Source: Gynuella sunshinyii YC6258 (GTDB lineage Bacteria; Pseudomonadota; Gammaproteobacteria; Pseudomonadales; Natronospirillaceae). From it: DNA of 64,000 bases. The translations under genes and the position numbers were made by a program. The first letter of the stretch is position 1. Each line of letters begins with the position of its first letter. Of the stretch, positions 32,268 to 43,588 are shown piece by piece. The stretch is taken from contig NZ_CP007142.1 in NCBI RefSeq assembly GCF_000940805.1, positions 2,084,593-2,148,592 on the forward strand, given 5' to 3'. The notes beneath the pieces are model-generated. The model had not been told where the DNA came from. It did not search any database and worked only from the letters and a program-made list of their open reading frames with translations.

Positions 32268-33736
32268 CATGGCTGGCCGCGCCGTTGGATAATCCCCCCC
32301 GACTACCGGAGCAGTCAGCGCAGAACCGTGCCTATGTGATTTATACCTCCGGCTCGACCGGAACTCCGAAGGCCGCCCAGGTTTATCAGCACAGTTTCAA
32401 TAACCTGCTGAACTGGTATCGCAGCTGTACAGATGACGCCGGCGCTGAGATCACCCTGGTATTCAGTTCCCTGTCATTCGATCTGACCCAGAAAAACCTC
32501 TGGTCGCCGTTGCTCAATGGCGGCACGGTGGTTCTTTTGAATCATCGCCACTACGATCCGGATGTAATCATTCGTACCATCGAACAGGAACATGTTTCCT
32601 GGATCAACTGTGCTCCGAGCGCGTTTTATCCCTTGCTTGAAGATCGTGATCAGTGGTCACGGCTGGCGTCCCTGAAGCAGGTGTTTCTGGGTGGTGAGGC
32701 GATAGCCTACGGCCGCATTCACGACTGGCTGAGTCAGAGTGACGCCCGGCTGTGGAATTCTTACGGACCGACTGAATGCACCGACGTGGTGGCCGCCTGC
32801 GAGGTATCGCGGCAGGCAACCGCATCGGCAGAGTGGAGTCCGCCCATTGGCCGGCCGATCGATAATGTCCGGCTCTATGTGCTGGATCAACAGCTCAGAC
32901 CCTGCCCGGCTCATGTGGTGGGCGATCTGTATGTCGGTGGTGTCTGCGTGGGTGGCGGTTATCTCGGCCAGCCGGACATGACCGCGCAGAAGTTTATCAG
33001 CAATCCATTGGACTCTGCGGATGAGCGTATTTACCTGACCGGTGACAAAGCCTTTATGGCGGCTGATGGCCAGATTCATTATTTCGGTCGTGATGACGAT
33101 CAGGTGAAAGTGCGTGGTTTCCGGGTGGAACTGGGTGAAATAGAGCGTCGCCTGCTGGCACTGGATCAGGTGCATGCAGCGGTGGTGCTGGCACGCAAAC
33201 ACGCAGACAGCGGCTTCCATACTTTGCAGGCTTATGTGGTGCCGGCAGAAACATCGGCAGCCAATGACGAAGCCACTCTGCGGACAACCATATTGGCTGA
33301 ACTGAACCGCCGTCTGCCGGATTTCATGGTGCCATCGCAGCTTGGCTTTATTGCCACCATTCCTCTGACTGCCAACGGCAAAGTTGATAAACGCGCGCTG
33401 CCGGACATTATTGAGACTATCGATGAAGCCCAGGTGCAACCCTTGAATGGTGACACCCAGCGGCAATTGGCCAGGCTCTGGTCAACGGTCCTGAAGATCG
33501 AACCGGAACGCATCGGTGCTGATTCCAGTTTCTTTGAACTCGGTGGACACTCGCTGTTGATGGTGCAATTGCTGGCCGCCATCAGACATCATTTCGATAT
33601 CGAGTTAACCATCAACTCTCTGTTTGAAGCCACCCGAATACAGACCATGGCAGCCATCATCGATCAGGCCGTGACGGTCAAAAATCTGCAACAGCAGGCA
33701 GCAGCGGCGGAAATAAAAAGTGAAGGATTTTTATAA
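26627..33736 (+). CDS. NRPS subunit 4, main part: C(second half)-A(Ile)-T-E-C-A(X)-T
   Basis: The frame carries the rest of the C domain from about 26583; the ATG at 26627 is inside that domain and is not the likely native start. By nucleotide position: C to about 27210, A 27260-28740 ([11 protein letters not shown]), T near 28855 ([10 protein letters not shown]), E 29040-30440 ([16 protein letters not shown]), C 30500-31800 (HHALSDGW), A 31880-33410, T near 33525 ([10 protein letters not shown]). The first A code is DAFFLGVTFK (isoleucine type); with the E domain this predicts D-Ile or D-allo-Ile. The second reads DLKNFGSDVK, built on SFDLTQKN; I do not assign its substrate. Most of it (to 32267) is nearly identical to subunit 5. 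The tail ends AEIKSEGFL. The stop touches the next ATG. Without repair of the upstream frameshift this line would lack an intact C domain. Confidence 0.93.
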   Translation: MLLHAALTLWLSRHSHSRDIVLGTPVANRLDAQLQPLVGFFVNSLVLRTRLPEQDQRFSDYLNHVKAVNLSAQAHQDVPFELLVEALKPERNPAYAPLFQMMFSMNTNQGSDRSLAGVTLSQIEADEITAKFDLIVDVVEHDDGGLHITFEYHRDLWQGETVTAMAQRYGRLLSQLAAQPQARLSELSLLSASEWRQVCEQYNATRSDYPREATLPELVAQQAALQPDRIAVVYGETQLSYGELTAQAHRLARYLTEAGVQRGDLVGLYLERSAELIVGMLGILSAGAAYVPLDSSYPTDRLAYMVNDSGIDWLLSQSHLPDLSVSRRLNLDDAEGQRIRTEGPADTPEQPVSADDRAYVMYTSGSTGEPKGVAVSHRNIVRLVQHSGVLQVQTEDIVAQASNHAFDAATFEIWGALTNGARLVGIEKTDLLDPVQLRQRLTTFNISVLFVTTALFNQVSRVAADSFATLRLVLFGGEAVDNASVDRIFRHGKPTYLCHVYGPTENTTFSTLYSIDAMTSDAYPIGYPISQSSCYLLDPWGQPVPPGCVGELYVGGDGVADGYWQRPALTAERFVTAVFSDERLYRTGDLVRMRADGALVFVGRADDQIKLRGYRIELGEIEQRLLQQPGVSSAVVLVRDDANGQPQLCAYVVVDDADDPAVPERLRQDLLNQLPDYMVPRYITPLTTLPLTANGKVDKRALPMPQQTAQTSDYQAPNTDIEQQLVQLWSELLGQPADQLSVTGNFFELGGDSILSIQLVSRALQQGLQLTVKQLFAHQTIRALAPHVRTGQQRQASQAAVTGEQPLLPIQQQFLSEGGALHHFNQSVLLTLPVEIDPTQVWAIVEHWYRRHDALRLRFRECEEGRWCGEYQPLDDAMIEASVVRVALSTAELQDHAQTMQRSLNLQNGPLLKVVHYQVSDDSHNRLLLICHHLVVDGVSWRILLDDAGQLLQQAAQGQTLQLAPKTTGYQHWGRFLHQTAHSEAMQAQAAYWHGLFASDTDSLTSSASSSPSFGRLSDLPAPRCRYIDAGHRSLEWSSELTRDLLQSAGRAYRTQVNELLLSALLLGLSRWSGQRRITVDLEGHGREALSEDIDLSQTVGWFTSVYPLPLALPVVDSHNDDHHCHDELAALITDVKQRYRRVPDHGLGFGILKYLADDPVLHEIPASAVVFNYLGQFDQVVNDDSLFGAAVESRGDEIDPQRPLSHALNFNGLVAGGQLSFDLSYDPACLSEAQMDALADCVHSALTDVVKHCLDPESGRLSTVDFPLAQVSDAVLQSWPHALNQRPQNIVDVYPATPMQSGLLFHSLLERSAYVTQILLTFDGALNLEAFQQAWQQLVERHAIFRTAFMGAESGQLHQVVLNRVSLPWQHDDLTALTPAQQAQRVEQQRAADHALGFELHQAPLMRVQLWSRCDEQGRAQTQMLWSHHHALSDGWCLGLIFSELQQSYRAVCQGEVPALAAVTPYRDYIAWWQQQPATEAQAWWQQYLSDLDGPTPLPGARSITEDHDTRAPTVKQTHLSLSVAESEALSALARRAHTTVNIVLQAAWSYLLARYSGDAQVVFGTTVSGRPAQLPGVESMIGLFINTVPVSVQVRDEQGIDAWLQSLHQAQMRSDEYSYYPLAEIQREVGISPLFESLLVFENYPVDALANDSDDDDSLLKVINTASVEATTYPLSITASMAEALNLKLSWQTARFDDRQIDQLGHHLVQVLQQLAVVERISELDLLRAEERDYLLTAGQGKTVAYPETTCLHEQIEQQATRTPDAIAVVCADERLSYATLNERANQVAHALRAQGVKADSLVGLSMPRSTSMLVGLLGILKAGGAYVPIDPDYPLERRTYMLQDSGVAWVLVEDEQHDLPELADVTVLALSEAGKQASWLAAPLDNPPRLPEQSAQNRAYVIYTSGSTGTPKAAQVYQHSFNNLLNWYRSCTDDAGAEITLVFSSLSFDLTQKNLWSPLLNGGTVVLLNHRHYDPDVIIRTIEQEHVSWINCAPSAFYPLLEDRDQWSRLASLKQVFLGGEAIAYGRIHDWLSQSDARLWNSYGPTECTDVVAACEVSRQATASAEWSPPIGRPIDNVRLYVLDQQLRPCPAHVVGDLYVGGVCVGGGYLGQPDMTAQKFISNPLDSADERIYLTGDKAFMAADGQIHYFGRDDDQVKVRGFRVELGEIERRLLALDQVHAAVVLARKHADSGFHTLQAYVVPAETSAANDEATLRTTILAELNRRLPDFMVPSQLGFIATIPLTANGKVDKRALPDIIETIDEAQVQPLNGDTQRQLARLWSTVLKIEPERIGADSSFFELGGHSLLMVQLLAAIRHHFDIELTINSLFEATRIQTMAAIIDQAVTVKNLQQQAAAAEIKSEGFL

Positions 33737-36700
33737 ATGATAGACGCATTGCTTAAAAAGTCGGCGGATGCCGGTGTTTTTCTGTTTGTCAAAGACGGTA
33801 ATCTGGGGTTCAAACTATCGGTGGACGAATTTCCGGCCGATCTGAAACAGGAAATTATCAGCCGCAAAGCCGAGTTGATCGCGTATCTGTCCATGCAGCA
33901 GGATGCGCCCGCTACCAGCGACAGAATTATTCCCAGCATTGACCGGACACAAGCGAAGCTACCGGTCTCCTATGCCCAACAGCGCATGTGGTTTATGGAT
34001 ACCATGGACGGTGGCAGCGCCCGCTACAACCTGCCGGGTGCCTTTCGGGTGACCGGGGATTTTGATGAAGCTATCGCAGCAACCGTATTGCAGCAGATTG
34101 TGGATCGTCACGAACCCTTGCGCACCACCTTCAGCAGTGATGGCGAGCAGGTCTGGCAGGTCATTCAGGAGCACGTTACGGTACCGTTCCAGACCGAGGA
34201 CCTGAGTCACCTGGATGCCGAACAGCAGCAGGAACAGGTCAGTCAGCGCATCGAGGTTTTTGCCTCCGAGGTGTTTGATTTGTCCTCCGATGTCATGTTG
34301 CGGGCAAAATTTATCCGCCTGCAACCGGAGCAGGGCGTACTGTTGTTCAATATTCATCATATTGCCGCCGATGGCTGGTCCATGGGGGTATTGATGAGCG
34401 AGTTTGCACAGCTGTATGAAGCCGTGGCCGTTGCTATGCCGGTGGCGGATGTGTTGCCGCCATTGGAACGCCATTATGCGGATTACGCCAGCTGGCAGCG
34501 TGCGTTTCTGGACAGCGATGAGGTTAACCGGCAGTTGCATTACTGGCGTGAACGGTTGGAAGGTATTCCCCAGGTCAACAGCCTGCCGCTGGATCACGAG
34601 CGCAAACCACAGGAAAGTTATCATGGTGCGCAATATATTTCGTCACTGGCGGCGGCCGACAGCGACCGCCTGAAACAGTTTGCCAGCAAACAGAACGTCA
34701 CCCTGTTCATGTTGTTGCAGAGTGCGTTTGCGCTGTTGATTGCCCGGCACAGCCAGAATGCCGATGTAGTGATGGGCATCCCCATGGCCAACCGGACGCA
34801 TCCGACACTGGAACCATTGGTCGGTTTTTTCGTCAATACGCTGGTCCTGCGCACCGACTGCCGTGGTTCATTGCGGTTTGCAGAGTTTCTACAGCAGGTC
34901 AAACGTGATCATATCGAGGCTCAGGCCAACCAGGATGTGCCGTTCGATTATCTGGTCGAGACCCTGAATCCGCGTCGCAGCACCAGCCATGCGCCGATCT
35001 TCCAGATCATGTTCAGCATGAACACCACCGCTGACAGCCACCATCAAAAGGATGGCTGGCAACTTGAGGCCATGCAGCCGGAAGTGACCGCCGCCAATTT
35101 TGAGCTGACGCTGGATGTGCAGCAACGTGGCGGACAGCTGGATTTTCATTTTATCTACAACACCGATCTGTTTGAGGCCGCCAGCATTGAGCGTCTTGCG
35201 GCTCATTACGGCGTTATTCTGCACGGCATTCTGAGTAACCCGGATGAGCAGTTGCAGCAGTTTCCGTTGCTGACTGCGGCGGAAACCAGTCATTTACTGC
35301 ATGAACTCAGCACTGACTCACTGCCGGATGGGCATCCGCTGGCGGATCTTTCGGCGATTCAGCGCCAATGCGTACATCATCTGTTCGAACAACAAGTCGC
35401 CAAGACGCCGGAACAGACGGCGGTCATCTGCCGTGAGCACAGTATCAGTTATGCCGAATTGAATGCGCGTGCCAATCAACTCGCCGGATATCTGATGGAG
35501 CAGGGGCTGACCTCGCAAACACCCGTGGGTGTGTGCATGGATCGCAGCATCGAGCTGGTGACCTGCCTGCTTGGCGTCATGAAAGCCGGCGGTGCCTACG
35601 TGCCGCTGGATCCAACCTATCCGCCGCAGCGACTGCACAATATTCTGACCGGCAGTGGCATCTCGATGGTACTGACCCGCAGCCGGTTTTCATCATTACT
35701 GCAGCAGGATCAGAGTTCGTTACGTTGTCTGGAACTGGATACCTTGTCTGACACTCTGGCGCAATATGCCAGTGAGAATCTGCCGGCTACGCTGGTGCAG
35801 GGGCAGCATCTGGCCTATGTCATTTATACCTCCGGCTCCACCGGATTGCCGAAAGGGGTGGAGATCGAACATCGGAACACCTGCGCCATGCTGCGCTGGG
35901 CACAGACCCGTTACAGCCGTGAAGAACTGGCACTGACCCTGGCCAGTACCTCGATCAATTTTGACCTGTCGGTTTACGAACTGTTCCTGCCACTGTCCAT
36001 CGGCACCACGGTTTTGCTGGTGGACAATATTCTCTCGTTGCTGGAACAGCCTCTGAATCCCACTCTGATCAATACCGTACCATCGGGTATTGCCGCATTA
36101 CTCGATGCCGGGCGGGTGCCGGCGTCGGCCATGACCATCAATCTGGCCGGTGAGCCGCTGCCGGAAAATACCGTTAATGCACTGTTACGTGAGACTGCCT
36201 GCCGGCGGGTCGTGAATCTGTATGGTCCATCGGAAGACACTACCTATTCCACTATTGCGGAATTTTCTGCGCCGACCGACAAGGTCACCATTGGCCGGCC
36301 TATCCTGCACAGTCAGGCTTATATTCTCGATGCGCATCTGCAACTGGTTCCCAAGGGCAGTGTTGGGGAGTTGTATCTGGGCGGCGCCGGGGTAACCCGT
36401 GGCTATCGCAATCAGCCGGAGCTGACGGCCGAGCGTTATATTTCATCGCCGTTTGATGATCACAACCGGCTTTATAAAACCGGTGATCTGGTGCGCTGGC
36501 TGGCCGATGGCAACATCGAATACCTGGGTCGTGCCGATGATCAGGTGAAGATCCGTGGATTCCGCATCGAGCTGGAGGAAATCTGTCAGCTGCTGTTGCA
36601 GCATGCAGCGGTTAAATCTGCCGCTGTGGTGGTCAGAGACGATCACCATACCGATAAATATATTGCCGCCTATGTCACTCTGGCGACGGATCTGGCGCAG

Positions 36701-39700
36701 CCGGAAAGCGAGCTGAAACAGTATCTGCAGGGCATTCTGCCCGATTACATGTTACCGGCAGTCTTTGTGATACTGGCGGAGATGCCGCTGACCGCCAATG
36801 GCAAGATTGACAAGAAAGCGCTGCCAGCACCCGATGCCACTCAGTGGCAGGCCGATTATGTCGCGCCGGAGACCAACCATGAGAAAGCACTGGCGCAACT
36901 GTGGGCCGGTATTTTTCGCATCGAAGCAGACAGCATCAGCCGTCATGCCAATTTTTTTGAACTCGGCGGTCACTCACTGCTGACGATTCGTCTGTTATCG
37001 GCCATCAGCGATCAGTTGGGCATAGAGCTGAGCATTCGCGATGTCTTTGAGTATGCCACTCTGGCCGAACTGGCTGGCCGGCTTGATGCCTGTCAGGGTC
37101 AGCAGCGTCGCAAGCCGGCGCTGACGGCCATGACCCGTGAATTTCATTTTAATCACCAGAGCGGTCAGCAGGAGGTGGTTTTCCCGCTGTCCTACGCCCA
37201 ACAACGGCTGTGGTTCATCGACCAGCTGTCCGGCGGCAGCGCCCACTACAACATTCCCGGTGCTTTGCGGGTGCAGGGCCGTTTTGATGATCAGGTGGCC
37301 GAACAGGCCCTGCAACGCATCGTCGACCGCCACGAACCCCTGCGCACGGTGTTTCGTCAGCGCGGCGATGTGGCCGAGCAGGTGATCCGGACGCAGGTGA
37401 CCTTGCAGCTACAGCGCCGGGATTTGAGTACTCTGTCCGCCGCTGAGCAGCAACAGGCGGTGCGGGCAGCGGTCAACGCCGATGCCCTGGAAGCCTTCGA
37501 TTTGCAACAGGATCTGTTACTGCGGGCCCGTTTTCTACGCCTCGGTGAGGATGACGGCGTGTTGCTGTTCACCATGCACCACATCGTCTCCGATGGCTGG
37601 TCCATGGGCGTTCTGATCGACGAATTCGTCACCCACTATGACAGCCTGCTGGCCGGCCAGCCCGATCCTCTGCCGCCGCTGACCGTGCAATACGCCGACT
37701 ATGCCCAGTGGCAACGCGACTACCTGCAAGGAGACGTGCTCGACCAACAACTGGCATTCTGGCAGGAGACCCTGGCGGACCTGCCGGCCGTGCACAGCCT
37801 GCCACTGGACTTTCCCCGTCCGGAACAGCCCGGCCAGGAAGGCGGCCATGTGGTCATCACCGTCGATGCCGAGGTGACCCAGGCTCTGCGCCAACAGGCA
37901 CGTGCGCAACAGGCCACCCTGTTCATGCTGCTGCACGCCGCCCTGACACTGTGGCTGTCCCGTCACAGCCACAGCCGTGACATCGTGCTGGGTACCCCGG
38001 TGGCCAACCGCCTGGATGCCCAACTGCAACCCCTGGTCGGCTTCTTCGTCAACTCCCTGGTACTGCGCACCCGGTTGCCTGAGCAGGATCAGCGCTTCAG
38101 CGACTACCTGAACCACGTCAAAACCGTCAACCTGTCGGCCCAGGCCCATCAGGATGTACCGTTCGAACTGCTGGTCGAGGCCCTGAAGCCGGAACGCAAT
38201 CCGGCCTATGCGCCGTTGTTCCAGATGATGTTCAGCATGAACACCAACCAGGGCTCAGACCGTTCCCTGGCCGGGGTAACCCTGAGTCAGATCGAAGCCG
38301 ACGAGATCACCGCCAAGTTCGACCTCATTGTCGACGTAGTGGAACACGATGATGGCGGTCTGCACATCACCTTCGAATACCACCGGGACCTGTGGCAGGT
38401 TGAGACCCTGACCGCCATGGCCCAGCGTTACGGCCGGCTGTTATCACAGCTGGCGGCCCAACCCCAGGCCCGTCTGAGCGAACTGTCACTGCTGAGCGCG
38501 AGCGAATGGCGACAGGTGTGTGAACAGAACAACGCCACCCGCAGTGATTATCCGCGCGAGGCCACCTTACCAGAGCTGGTGGCCCAACAGGCGGCCTTAC
38601 AGCCCGACCGCATCGCCGTAGTATATGGCGAGACTCAACTGAGCTACGGCGAGCTGAGCGCCCAGGCCAACCGGCTGGCGCGATACCTGACTGAGGCCGG
38701 CGTCCAGCGTGGCGACCTGGTGGGTCTGTACCTGGAACGCTCCGCCGAGCTGATCGTCGGCATGCTGGGCATCCTCAGCGCTGGTGCGGCCTACGTGCCG
38801 CTGGACAGCAGCTATCCAGCCGAGCGACTGGCCTACATGGTGAACGACAGCGGGATCGAATGGCTGCTGAGCCAGAGCCATCTGCCGGATCTGTCCGTGA
38901 GCCGCCGGCTGAACCTGGACGATGCCGAGGGTCAGCGGATTCGCACGCAAGGCCCGGCGCAGTGGCTTGAAGCAACACTGAGCGCCGAAGATCGAGCGTA
39001 TGTGATGTACACCTCCGGCTCGACGGGTGAACCGAAGGGCGTGGCGGTGAACCATCGCAATGTTGTACGACTGGTACAGCGCAGTGGGGTATTGCAGGTT
39101 CAGACGGAAGACATCGTGGCACAGGCATCGAACCATGCGTTTGATGCGGCGACGTTCGAAATCTGGGGGGCATTGACCAATGGCGCCCGGCTGGTGGGGA
39201 TTGATAAGACCGATTTACTGGACACCGAGGTGTTAAAAACCCGGCTGAGAGAAGCGCGGATCAGCGTACTGTTCCTGACCACCTCGGTCTTCCATCAGGT
39301 GGCGCGTATCGCGCCGGAGACCTTCGCCAGTCTGCGGATAGCTCTGTTTGGCGGTGAAGCGGTGGACAAACCCTGTGTGGACCGGGTACTGGCCGCCGGC
39401 AAACCCGAACATCTGTTGAACGGCTATGGTCCGACCGAAAATACCACCTTCAGCACGGTGTATAACATTCAGAGTATCGGCCGTGAACCTTATTACCCGA
39501 TTGGTTTTCCGTTACAGCAATCCAGCTGCTACCTGCTTGACCCCTGGGGTCAGCCGGTACCGCCGGGCTGTGTCGGTGAACTGTACGTCGGTGGCGATGG
39601 CGTGGCCGACGGCTACTGGCAACGGCCGGCCCTGACGGCCGAACGCTTTGTCACGGCCGTATTCAGCGATGAACGGCTGTACCGCACCGGTGATCTGGTG

Positions 39701-42700
39701 CGCATGCGTGCCGATGGCGCCCTGGTGTTCGTTGGCCGGGCCGATGATCAGATCAAACTGCGCGGCTACCGCATCGAACTCGGCGAGATCGAACAACGGC
39801 TGCTGCAACAACCGGGTGTCAGCTCGGCAGTGGTGCTGGTGCGCGACGATACCCGTGGCCAGCCGCAGCTGTGTGCCTATGTGGTGGTGGATGACGCCGA
39901 TGATCCGGCGGTGCCCGAACGACTGCGTCAAGACCTGCTGAACCAGCTGCCGGACTACATGGTGCCGCGTTATATCACCCCGCTGACAACACTGCCCCTG
40001 ACCGCCAACGGCAAAGTCGACAAGCGTGCCCTGCCGGTGCCACAACAGACCGCTCAGACCTGCGATTACCAGACCCCGAACACCGATATCGAAAGACAGC
40101 TGGTGCAACTGTGGTCCGAACTGCTGGGCCAACCGGCTGACCAACTGAGTGTGACCGGCAACTTCTTTGAACTGGGAGGCGACTCCATCCTGTCGATCCA
40201 GCTGGTCTCGCGGGCCCTGCAACAGGGCTTGCAACTGACCGTCAAACAGCTGTTTGCCCATCAGACCATCCGTGCCCTGGCCCCCCATGTGCGTACTGGC
40301 CAGCAGCGGCAGGCCAGTCAGGCTGCGGTGACGGGGGAACAACCCCTGCTGCCGATCCAGCACCAGTTCCTGGCTGAAGGCGGAGCGCTGCATCACTTTA
40401 ACCAGTCGGTGTTATTGACCCTGCCAGTAGAGATCGACCCCACTCAGGTCCGGGCCATCGTTGAACACTGGTACCGGCGGCATGATGCGCTGCGGTTACG
40501 GTTCCGTGAGTGTGAAGAGGGTCGTTGGTGTGGCGAATACCAACCCCTGGACGACGCCATGATCGAGGCCAGTGTGGTCCGTGTCGCGTTATCCACGGCA
40601 GAACTTCAGGATCATGCTCAGACCATGCAACGCAGCCTGAACCTCCAGAAGGGCCCCCTGCTCAAGGTGGTGCATTATCAGGTCAGCGATGATAGCCACA
40701 ACCGGCTGTTACTGATCTGCCACCACCTGGTGGTGGATGGCGTCTCCTGGCGGATCCTGCTCGATGATGCCGGTCAGTTATTACAACAGGCGGCCCAGGG
40801 GCAGACACTGCAACTGGCCCCCAAGACCACGGGTTATCAGCACTGGGGCCGGTTTTTACATCAGTATGCAAGCAGTGAGGCGATGCAGGCCCAGGCGGCT
40901 TACTGGCATGGGCTGGCGGCCGAGATCACCCCTCCGGAACAGGGACCATTGGCATCATTGTCCCAGCCCTGTTGCCGTTATATCGATGCCGGTCACCGTT
41001 CACTGGAATGGTCGAGTGAGCTGACCCGCGACCTGCTGCAATCGGCTGGCCGGGCCTACCGTACCCAGGTGAATGAACTGCTGTTATCGGCGTTGCTCCT
41101 GGGGCTGTCACGCTGGTCCGGCCAGCGCCGGATCACCGTGGATGTCGAAGGCCATGGTCGTGAAGCTCTCAGCGAGGATATCGACCTGAGCCAGACCGTG
41201 GGCTGGTTTACCAGTGTCTATCCGTTGCCGTTGGCGTTACCCACCGAGGGGAATGAGGACCTGACTGCACTGATCACCGACGTTAAACAACGGTACCGTC
41301 AGGTACCCGATCACGGCTTGGGGTTTGGGATCTTAAAATATCTGGCTGGTGACCCGGTACTGACGCAGATCCCGGCGTCGGCGGTGGTATTCAATTATCT
41401 CGGTCAGTTCGATCAGGTGGTCAATGACGACAGCCTGTTCGGGGCAGCGGCAGAATCGCGCGGTGATGAGATTGATCCGCAGCGGCCTCTGAGCCATGCC
41501 CTTAACTTCAACGGTCTGGTGGCCGGTGGCCAGCTGAGCTTCGATCTGAGCTATGACCCGGCGTGCCTGAGCGAGGCACAGATGGATGCCCTGGCCGACT
41601 GTGTTCACAGCGCCCTGACCGATGTGGTCAAGCACTGCCTTGACCCCGAATCCGGACGCCTGAGCACGGTGGACTTCCCATTGGCCCAGGTCAGCGATGT
41701 GGTGTTGCAGAGTTGGCCACACGCACTCAACCAACGACCGCAGAACATTGTGGATGTCTATCCGGCCACGCCGATGCAATCAGGATTGTTGTTCCACAGC
41801 CTGTTGGAACGCAGTGCCTATGTCACCCAGATACTGCTGACCTTCGATGGCGCTCTGAACCTGGAAGCGTTCCAGCAGGCCTGGCAACAACTGGTGGAAC
41901 GCCATGCCATCTTCCGCACCGCGTTTATGGGCGCAGAGTCCGGACAGCTGCATCAGGTGGTGCTGAACCGGGTGAGTCTGCCCTGGCAGCATGACGATCT
42001 GACCGCGCTGACCCCGGCACAACAGGCGCAGCGGGTGGAACAGCAACGAGCAGCGGATCACGCCCTGGGGTTTGAATTACACCAGGCCCCGCTGATGCGG
42101 GTGCAACTGTGGTCACGGTGCGATGAACAGGGTCGGGCCCAGACCCAGATGCTGTGGAGCCATCACCATGCCCTGAGTGACGGCTGGTGTCTGGGGCTGA
42201 TCTTCAGTGAACTGCAACAGAGCTACCGGGCGGTCTGTCAGGGACAGGTTCCGGCACTGGCGGCAGTGACGCCGTATCGGGACTACATCGCCTGGTGGCA
42301 GCAACAGCCGGCGACCGAGGCGCAGGCCTGGTGGCAACAGTATCTGAGTGACCTGGACGGGCCGACGCCATTACCGGGTGCGCGGTCCATAACCGATGAA
42401 CAGGATTCGACAGCCCCGACCGTCAAACAAACCCATCTGAGTCTCAGCGTGGCCGAGAGTGAGGCGTTGTCCGCTCTGGCGCGGCGGGCTCATACCACGG
42501 TGAACATCGTGTTGCAGGCGGCGTGGTCGTATCTGCTGGCGCGCTACAGCGGTGACGCCCAGGTGGTGTTCGGGACCACGGTCTCGGGACGTCCGGCGCA
42601 GCTGCCGGGTGTGGAAAGCATGATCGGGCTGTTCATCAATACCGTACCGGTGAGCGTGCAGGTGAGGGATGATCAGGGGATCGACGCGTGGTTGCAGAGT

Positions 42701-43588
42701 TTGCATCAGGCGCAGATGCGCAGTGATGAATACAGCTACTACCCACTGGCGGAGATCCAGCGGGAAGTGGGCATCAGCCCGTTGTTCGAGAGTCTGCTGG
42801 TGTTCGAAAACTACCCGGTGGATGCGCTCGAAGATCATGGTCCGGTTGACGGGTCTGATCCATCTGCGTTGAAGATTATTGCCAGCGGCACGGTGGAGGC
42901 TACCAATTATCCTTTGTCGATCACTGCGAGCATGTCTGATGTGCTGAACCTGAAACTGACCTGGCAGACAGCCCGTTTCGGTGCAGCGGATATTGATCAA
43001 CTGGGTCGACAACTGGTCAGGGCGTTGCAGCAATTAACCACTGTACGACGGGTGAATGAGCTACATCTGCTAAACGAAGATGAGTCTCTGGCCCTGTTGG
43101 CGAAAGGGCAGGGGCCGGTGGTGGAGTATCCACAAACGACCTGCCTGCACGAACAGATCGAACAACAGGCGGCCCGCACCCCTGATGCCATTGCCGTGGT
43201 CTGTGCCGATGAACGCTTGAGCTACGCCACCTTGAATGAGCGTGCCAATCAGGTGGCCCATGCGCTACGAGCCCAGGGTGTGAAAGCCGACAGCTTGGTG
43301 GGTCTGAGCATGCCGCGCAGTACTTCAATGCTGGTGGGCTTGCTCGGCATCCTCAAAGCCGGTGGCGCGTATGTGCCGATTGATCCGGATTACCCGCTGG
43401 AACGACGGACCTATATGCTCCAGGACAGCGGCGTGGCCTGGGTACTGGTGGAGGATGAACAACATGATCTGCCGGAGCTGGCCGATGTCACCGTACTGGC
43501 ATTGAGCGAAGCGGGCAAGCAAGCTTTTCAGCGCAGGAGAATCCAGCCCGACTGCCGGAGCAGTCAGCGCAAAATCTTGCTTATGTGA
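33737..43588 (+). CDS. NRPS subunit 5, main part: dock-C-A(Ala)-T-C-A(Ile/Val)-T-E-C-A(first part)
   Basis: ATG at 33737 lies directly after the stop of subunit 4, with GAAGGA at 33722-33727. Docking domain 33737-33900 ([17 protein letters not shown]...), C 33955-35290 ([10 protein letters not shown]), A 35370-36830, T near 36945 (GGHSLL), C 37180-38490, A 38560-40040, T near 40155 (GGDSIL), E 40335-41690 ([10 protein letters not shown]), C 41745-43060 (HHALSDGW), then the start of a third A from 43140. The first A code is DLYNNALTYK, near the alanine code DLFNNALTYK. The second is DAFFLGGTFK, a branched aliphatic pocket (Ile or Val), epimerized. The frame breaks in GCTTTTCAG at about 43523-43530, before the A3 motif, and ends at 43588 with a nonsense tail. 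The rest of the third A, T and TE is in the next entry; adding one T restores a single gene, 33737-45747. Confidence 0.93.
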   Translation: MIDALLKKSADAGVFLFVKDGNLGFKLSVDEFPADLKQEIISRKAELIAYLSMQQDAPATSDRIIPSIDRTQAKLPVSYAQQRMWFMDTMDGGSARYNLPGAFRVTGDFDEAIAATVLQQIVDRHEPLRTTFSSDGEQVWQVIQEHVTVPFQTEDLSHLDAEQQQEQVSQRIEVFASEVFDLSSDVMLRAKFIRLQPEQGVLLFNIHHIAADGWSMGVLMSEFAQLYEAVAVAMPVADVLPPLERHYADYASWQRAFLDSDEVNRQLHYWRERLEGIPQVNSLPLDHERKPQESYHGAQYISSLAAADSDRLKQFASKQNVTLFMLLQSAFALLIARHSQNADVVMGIPMANRTHPTLEPLVGFFVNTLVLRTDCRGSLRFAEFLQQVKRDHIEAQANQDVPFDYLVETLNPRRSTSHAPIFQIMFSMNTTADSHHQKDGWQLEAMQPEVTAANFELTLDVQQRGGQLDFHFIYNTDLFEAASIERLAAHYGVILHGILSNPDEQLQQFPLLTAAETSHLLHELSTDSLPDGHPLADLSAIQRQCVHHLFEQQVAKTPEQTAVICREHSISYAELNARANQLAGYLMEQGLTSQTPVGVCMDRSIELVTCLLGVMKAGGAYVPLDPTYPPQRLHNILTGSGISMVLTRSRFSSLLQQDQSSLRCLELDTLSDTLAQYASENLPATLVQGQHLAYVIYTSGSTGLPKGVEIEHRNTCAMLRWAQTRYSREELALTLASTSINFDLSVYELFLPLSIGTTVLLVDNILSLLEQPLNPTLINTVPSGIAALLDAGRVPASAMTINLAGEPLPENTVNALLRETACRRVVNLYGPSEDTTYSTIAEFSAPTDKVTIGRPILHSQAYILDAHLQLVPKGSVGELYLGGAGVTRGYRNQPELTAERYISSPFDDHNRLYKTGDLVRWLADGNIEYLGRADDQVKIRGFRIELEEICQLLLQHAAVKSAAVVVRDDHHTDKYIAAYVTLATDLAQPESELKQYLQGILPDYMLPAVFVILAEMPLTANGKIDKKALPAPDATQWQADYVAPETNHEKALAQLWAGIFRIEADSISRHANFFELGGHSLLTIRLLSAISDQLGIELSIRDVFEYATLAELAGRLDACQGQQRRKPALTAMTREFHFNHQSGQQEVVFPLSYAQQRLWFIDQLSGGSAHYNIPGALRVQGRFDDQVAEQALQRIVDRHEPLRTVFRQRGDVAEQVIRTQVTLQLQRRDLSTLSAAEQQQAVRAAVNADALEAFDLQQDLLLRARFLRLGEDDGVLLFTMHHIVSDGWSMGVLIDEFVTHYDSLLAGQPDPLPPLTVQYADYAQWQRDYLQGDVLDQQLAFWQETLADLPAVHSLPLDFPRPEQPGQEGGHVVITVDAEVTQALRQQARAQQATLFMLLHAALTLWLSRHSHSRDIVLGTPVANRLDAQLQPLVGFFVNSLVLRTRLPEQDQRFSDYLNHVKTVNLSAQAHQDVPFELLVEALKPERNPAYAPLFQMMFSMNTNQGSDRSLAGVTLSQIEADEITAKFDLIVDVVEHDDGGLHITFEYHRDLWQVETLTAMAQRYGRLLSQLAAQPQARLSELSLLSASEWRQVCEQNNATRSDYPREATLPELVAQQAALQPDRIAVVYGETQLSYGELSAQANRLARYLTEAGVQRGDLVGLYLERSAELIVGMLGILSAGAAYVPLDSSYPAERLAYMVNDSGIEWLLSQSHLPDLSVSRRLNLDDAEGQRIRTQGPAQWLEATLSAEDRAYVMYTSGSTGEPKGVAVNHRNVVRLVQRSGVLQVQTEDIVAQASNHAFDAATFEIWGALTNGARLVGIDKTDLLDTEVLKTRLREARISVLFLTTSVFHQVARIAPETFASLRIALFGGEAVDKPCVDRVLAAGKPEHLLNGYGPTENTTFSTVYNIQSIGREPYYPIGFPLQQSSCYLLDPWGQPVPPGCVGELYVGGDGVADGYWQRPALTAERFVTAVFSDERLYRTGDLVRMRADGALVFVGRADDQIKLRGYRIELGEIEQRLLQQPGVSSAVVLVRDDTRGQPQLCAYVVVDDADDPAVPERLRQDLLNQLPDYMVPRYITPLTTLPLTANGKVDKRALPVPQQTAQTCDYQTPNTDIERQLVQLWSELLGQPADQLSVTGNFFELGGDSILSIQLVSRALQQGLQLTVKQLFAHQTIRALAPHVRTGQQRQASQAAVTGEQPLLPIQHQFLAEGGALHHFNQSVLLTLPVEIDPTQVRAIVEHWYRRHDALRLRFRECEEGRWCGEYQPLDDAMIEASVVRVALSTAELQDHAQTMQRSLNLQKGPLLKVVHYQVSDDSHNRLLLICHHLVVDGVSWRILLDDAGQLLQQAAQGQTLQLAPKTTGYQHWGRFLHQYASSEAMQAQAAYWHGLAAEITPPEQGPLASLSQPCCRYIDAGHRSLEWSSELTRDLLQSAGRAYRTQVNELLLSALLLGLSRWSGQRRITVDVEGHGREALSEDIDLSQTVGWFTSVYPLPLALPTEGNEDLTALITDVKQRYRQVPDHGLGFGILKYLAGDPVLTQIPASAVVFNYLGQFDQVVNDDSLFGAAAESRGDEIDPQRPLSHALNFNGLVAGGQLSFDLSYDPACLSEAQMDALADCVHSALTDVVKHCLDPESGRLSTVDFPLAQVSDVVLQSWPHALNQRPQNIVDVYPATPMQSGLLFHSLLERSAYVTQILLTFDGALNLEAFQQAWQQLVERHAIFRTAFMGAESGQLHQVVLNRVSLPWQHDDLTALTPAQQAQRVEQQRAADHALGFELHQAPLMRVQLWSRCDEQGRAQTQMLWSHHHALSDGWCLGLIFSELQQSYRAVCQGQVPALAAVTPYRDYIAWWQQQPATEAQAWWQQYLSDLDGPTPLPGARSITDEQDSTAPTVKQTHLSLSVAESEALSALARRAHTTVNIVLQAAWSYLLARYSGDAQVVFGTTVSGRPAQLPGVESMIGLFINTVPVSVQVRDDQGIDAWLQSLHQAQMRSDEYSYYPLAEIQREVGISPLFESLLVFENYPVDALEDHGPVDGSDPSALKIIASGTVEATNYPLSITASMSDVLNLKLTWQTARFGAADIDQLGRQLVRALQQLTTVRRVNELHLLNEDESLALLAKGQGPVVEYPQTTCLHEQIEQQAARTPDAIAVVCADERLSYATLNERANQVAHALRAQGVKADSLVGLSMPRSTSMLVGLLGILKAGGAYVPIDPDYPLERRTYMLQDSGVAWVLVEDEQHDLPELADVTVLALSEAGKQAFQRRRIQPDCRSSQRKILLM
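37190..43526 (+). repeat. Duplicated 6.3-kb NRPS block, copy B
   Basis: Direct repeat of 25891-32267, spaced about 11.3 kb from it, inside subunit 5. The right end coincides with the point where the third A domain changes to an unrelated specificity and with the single-base frameshift in GCTTTTCAG. Silent third-position differences are scarce over kilobases, which points to recent duplication or continuing gene conversion. Confidence 0.93.
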
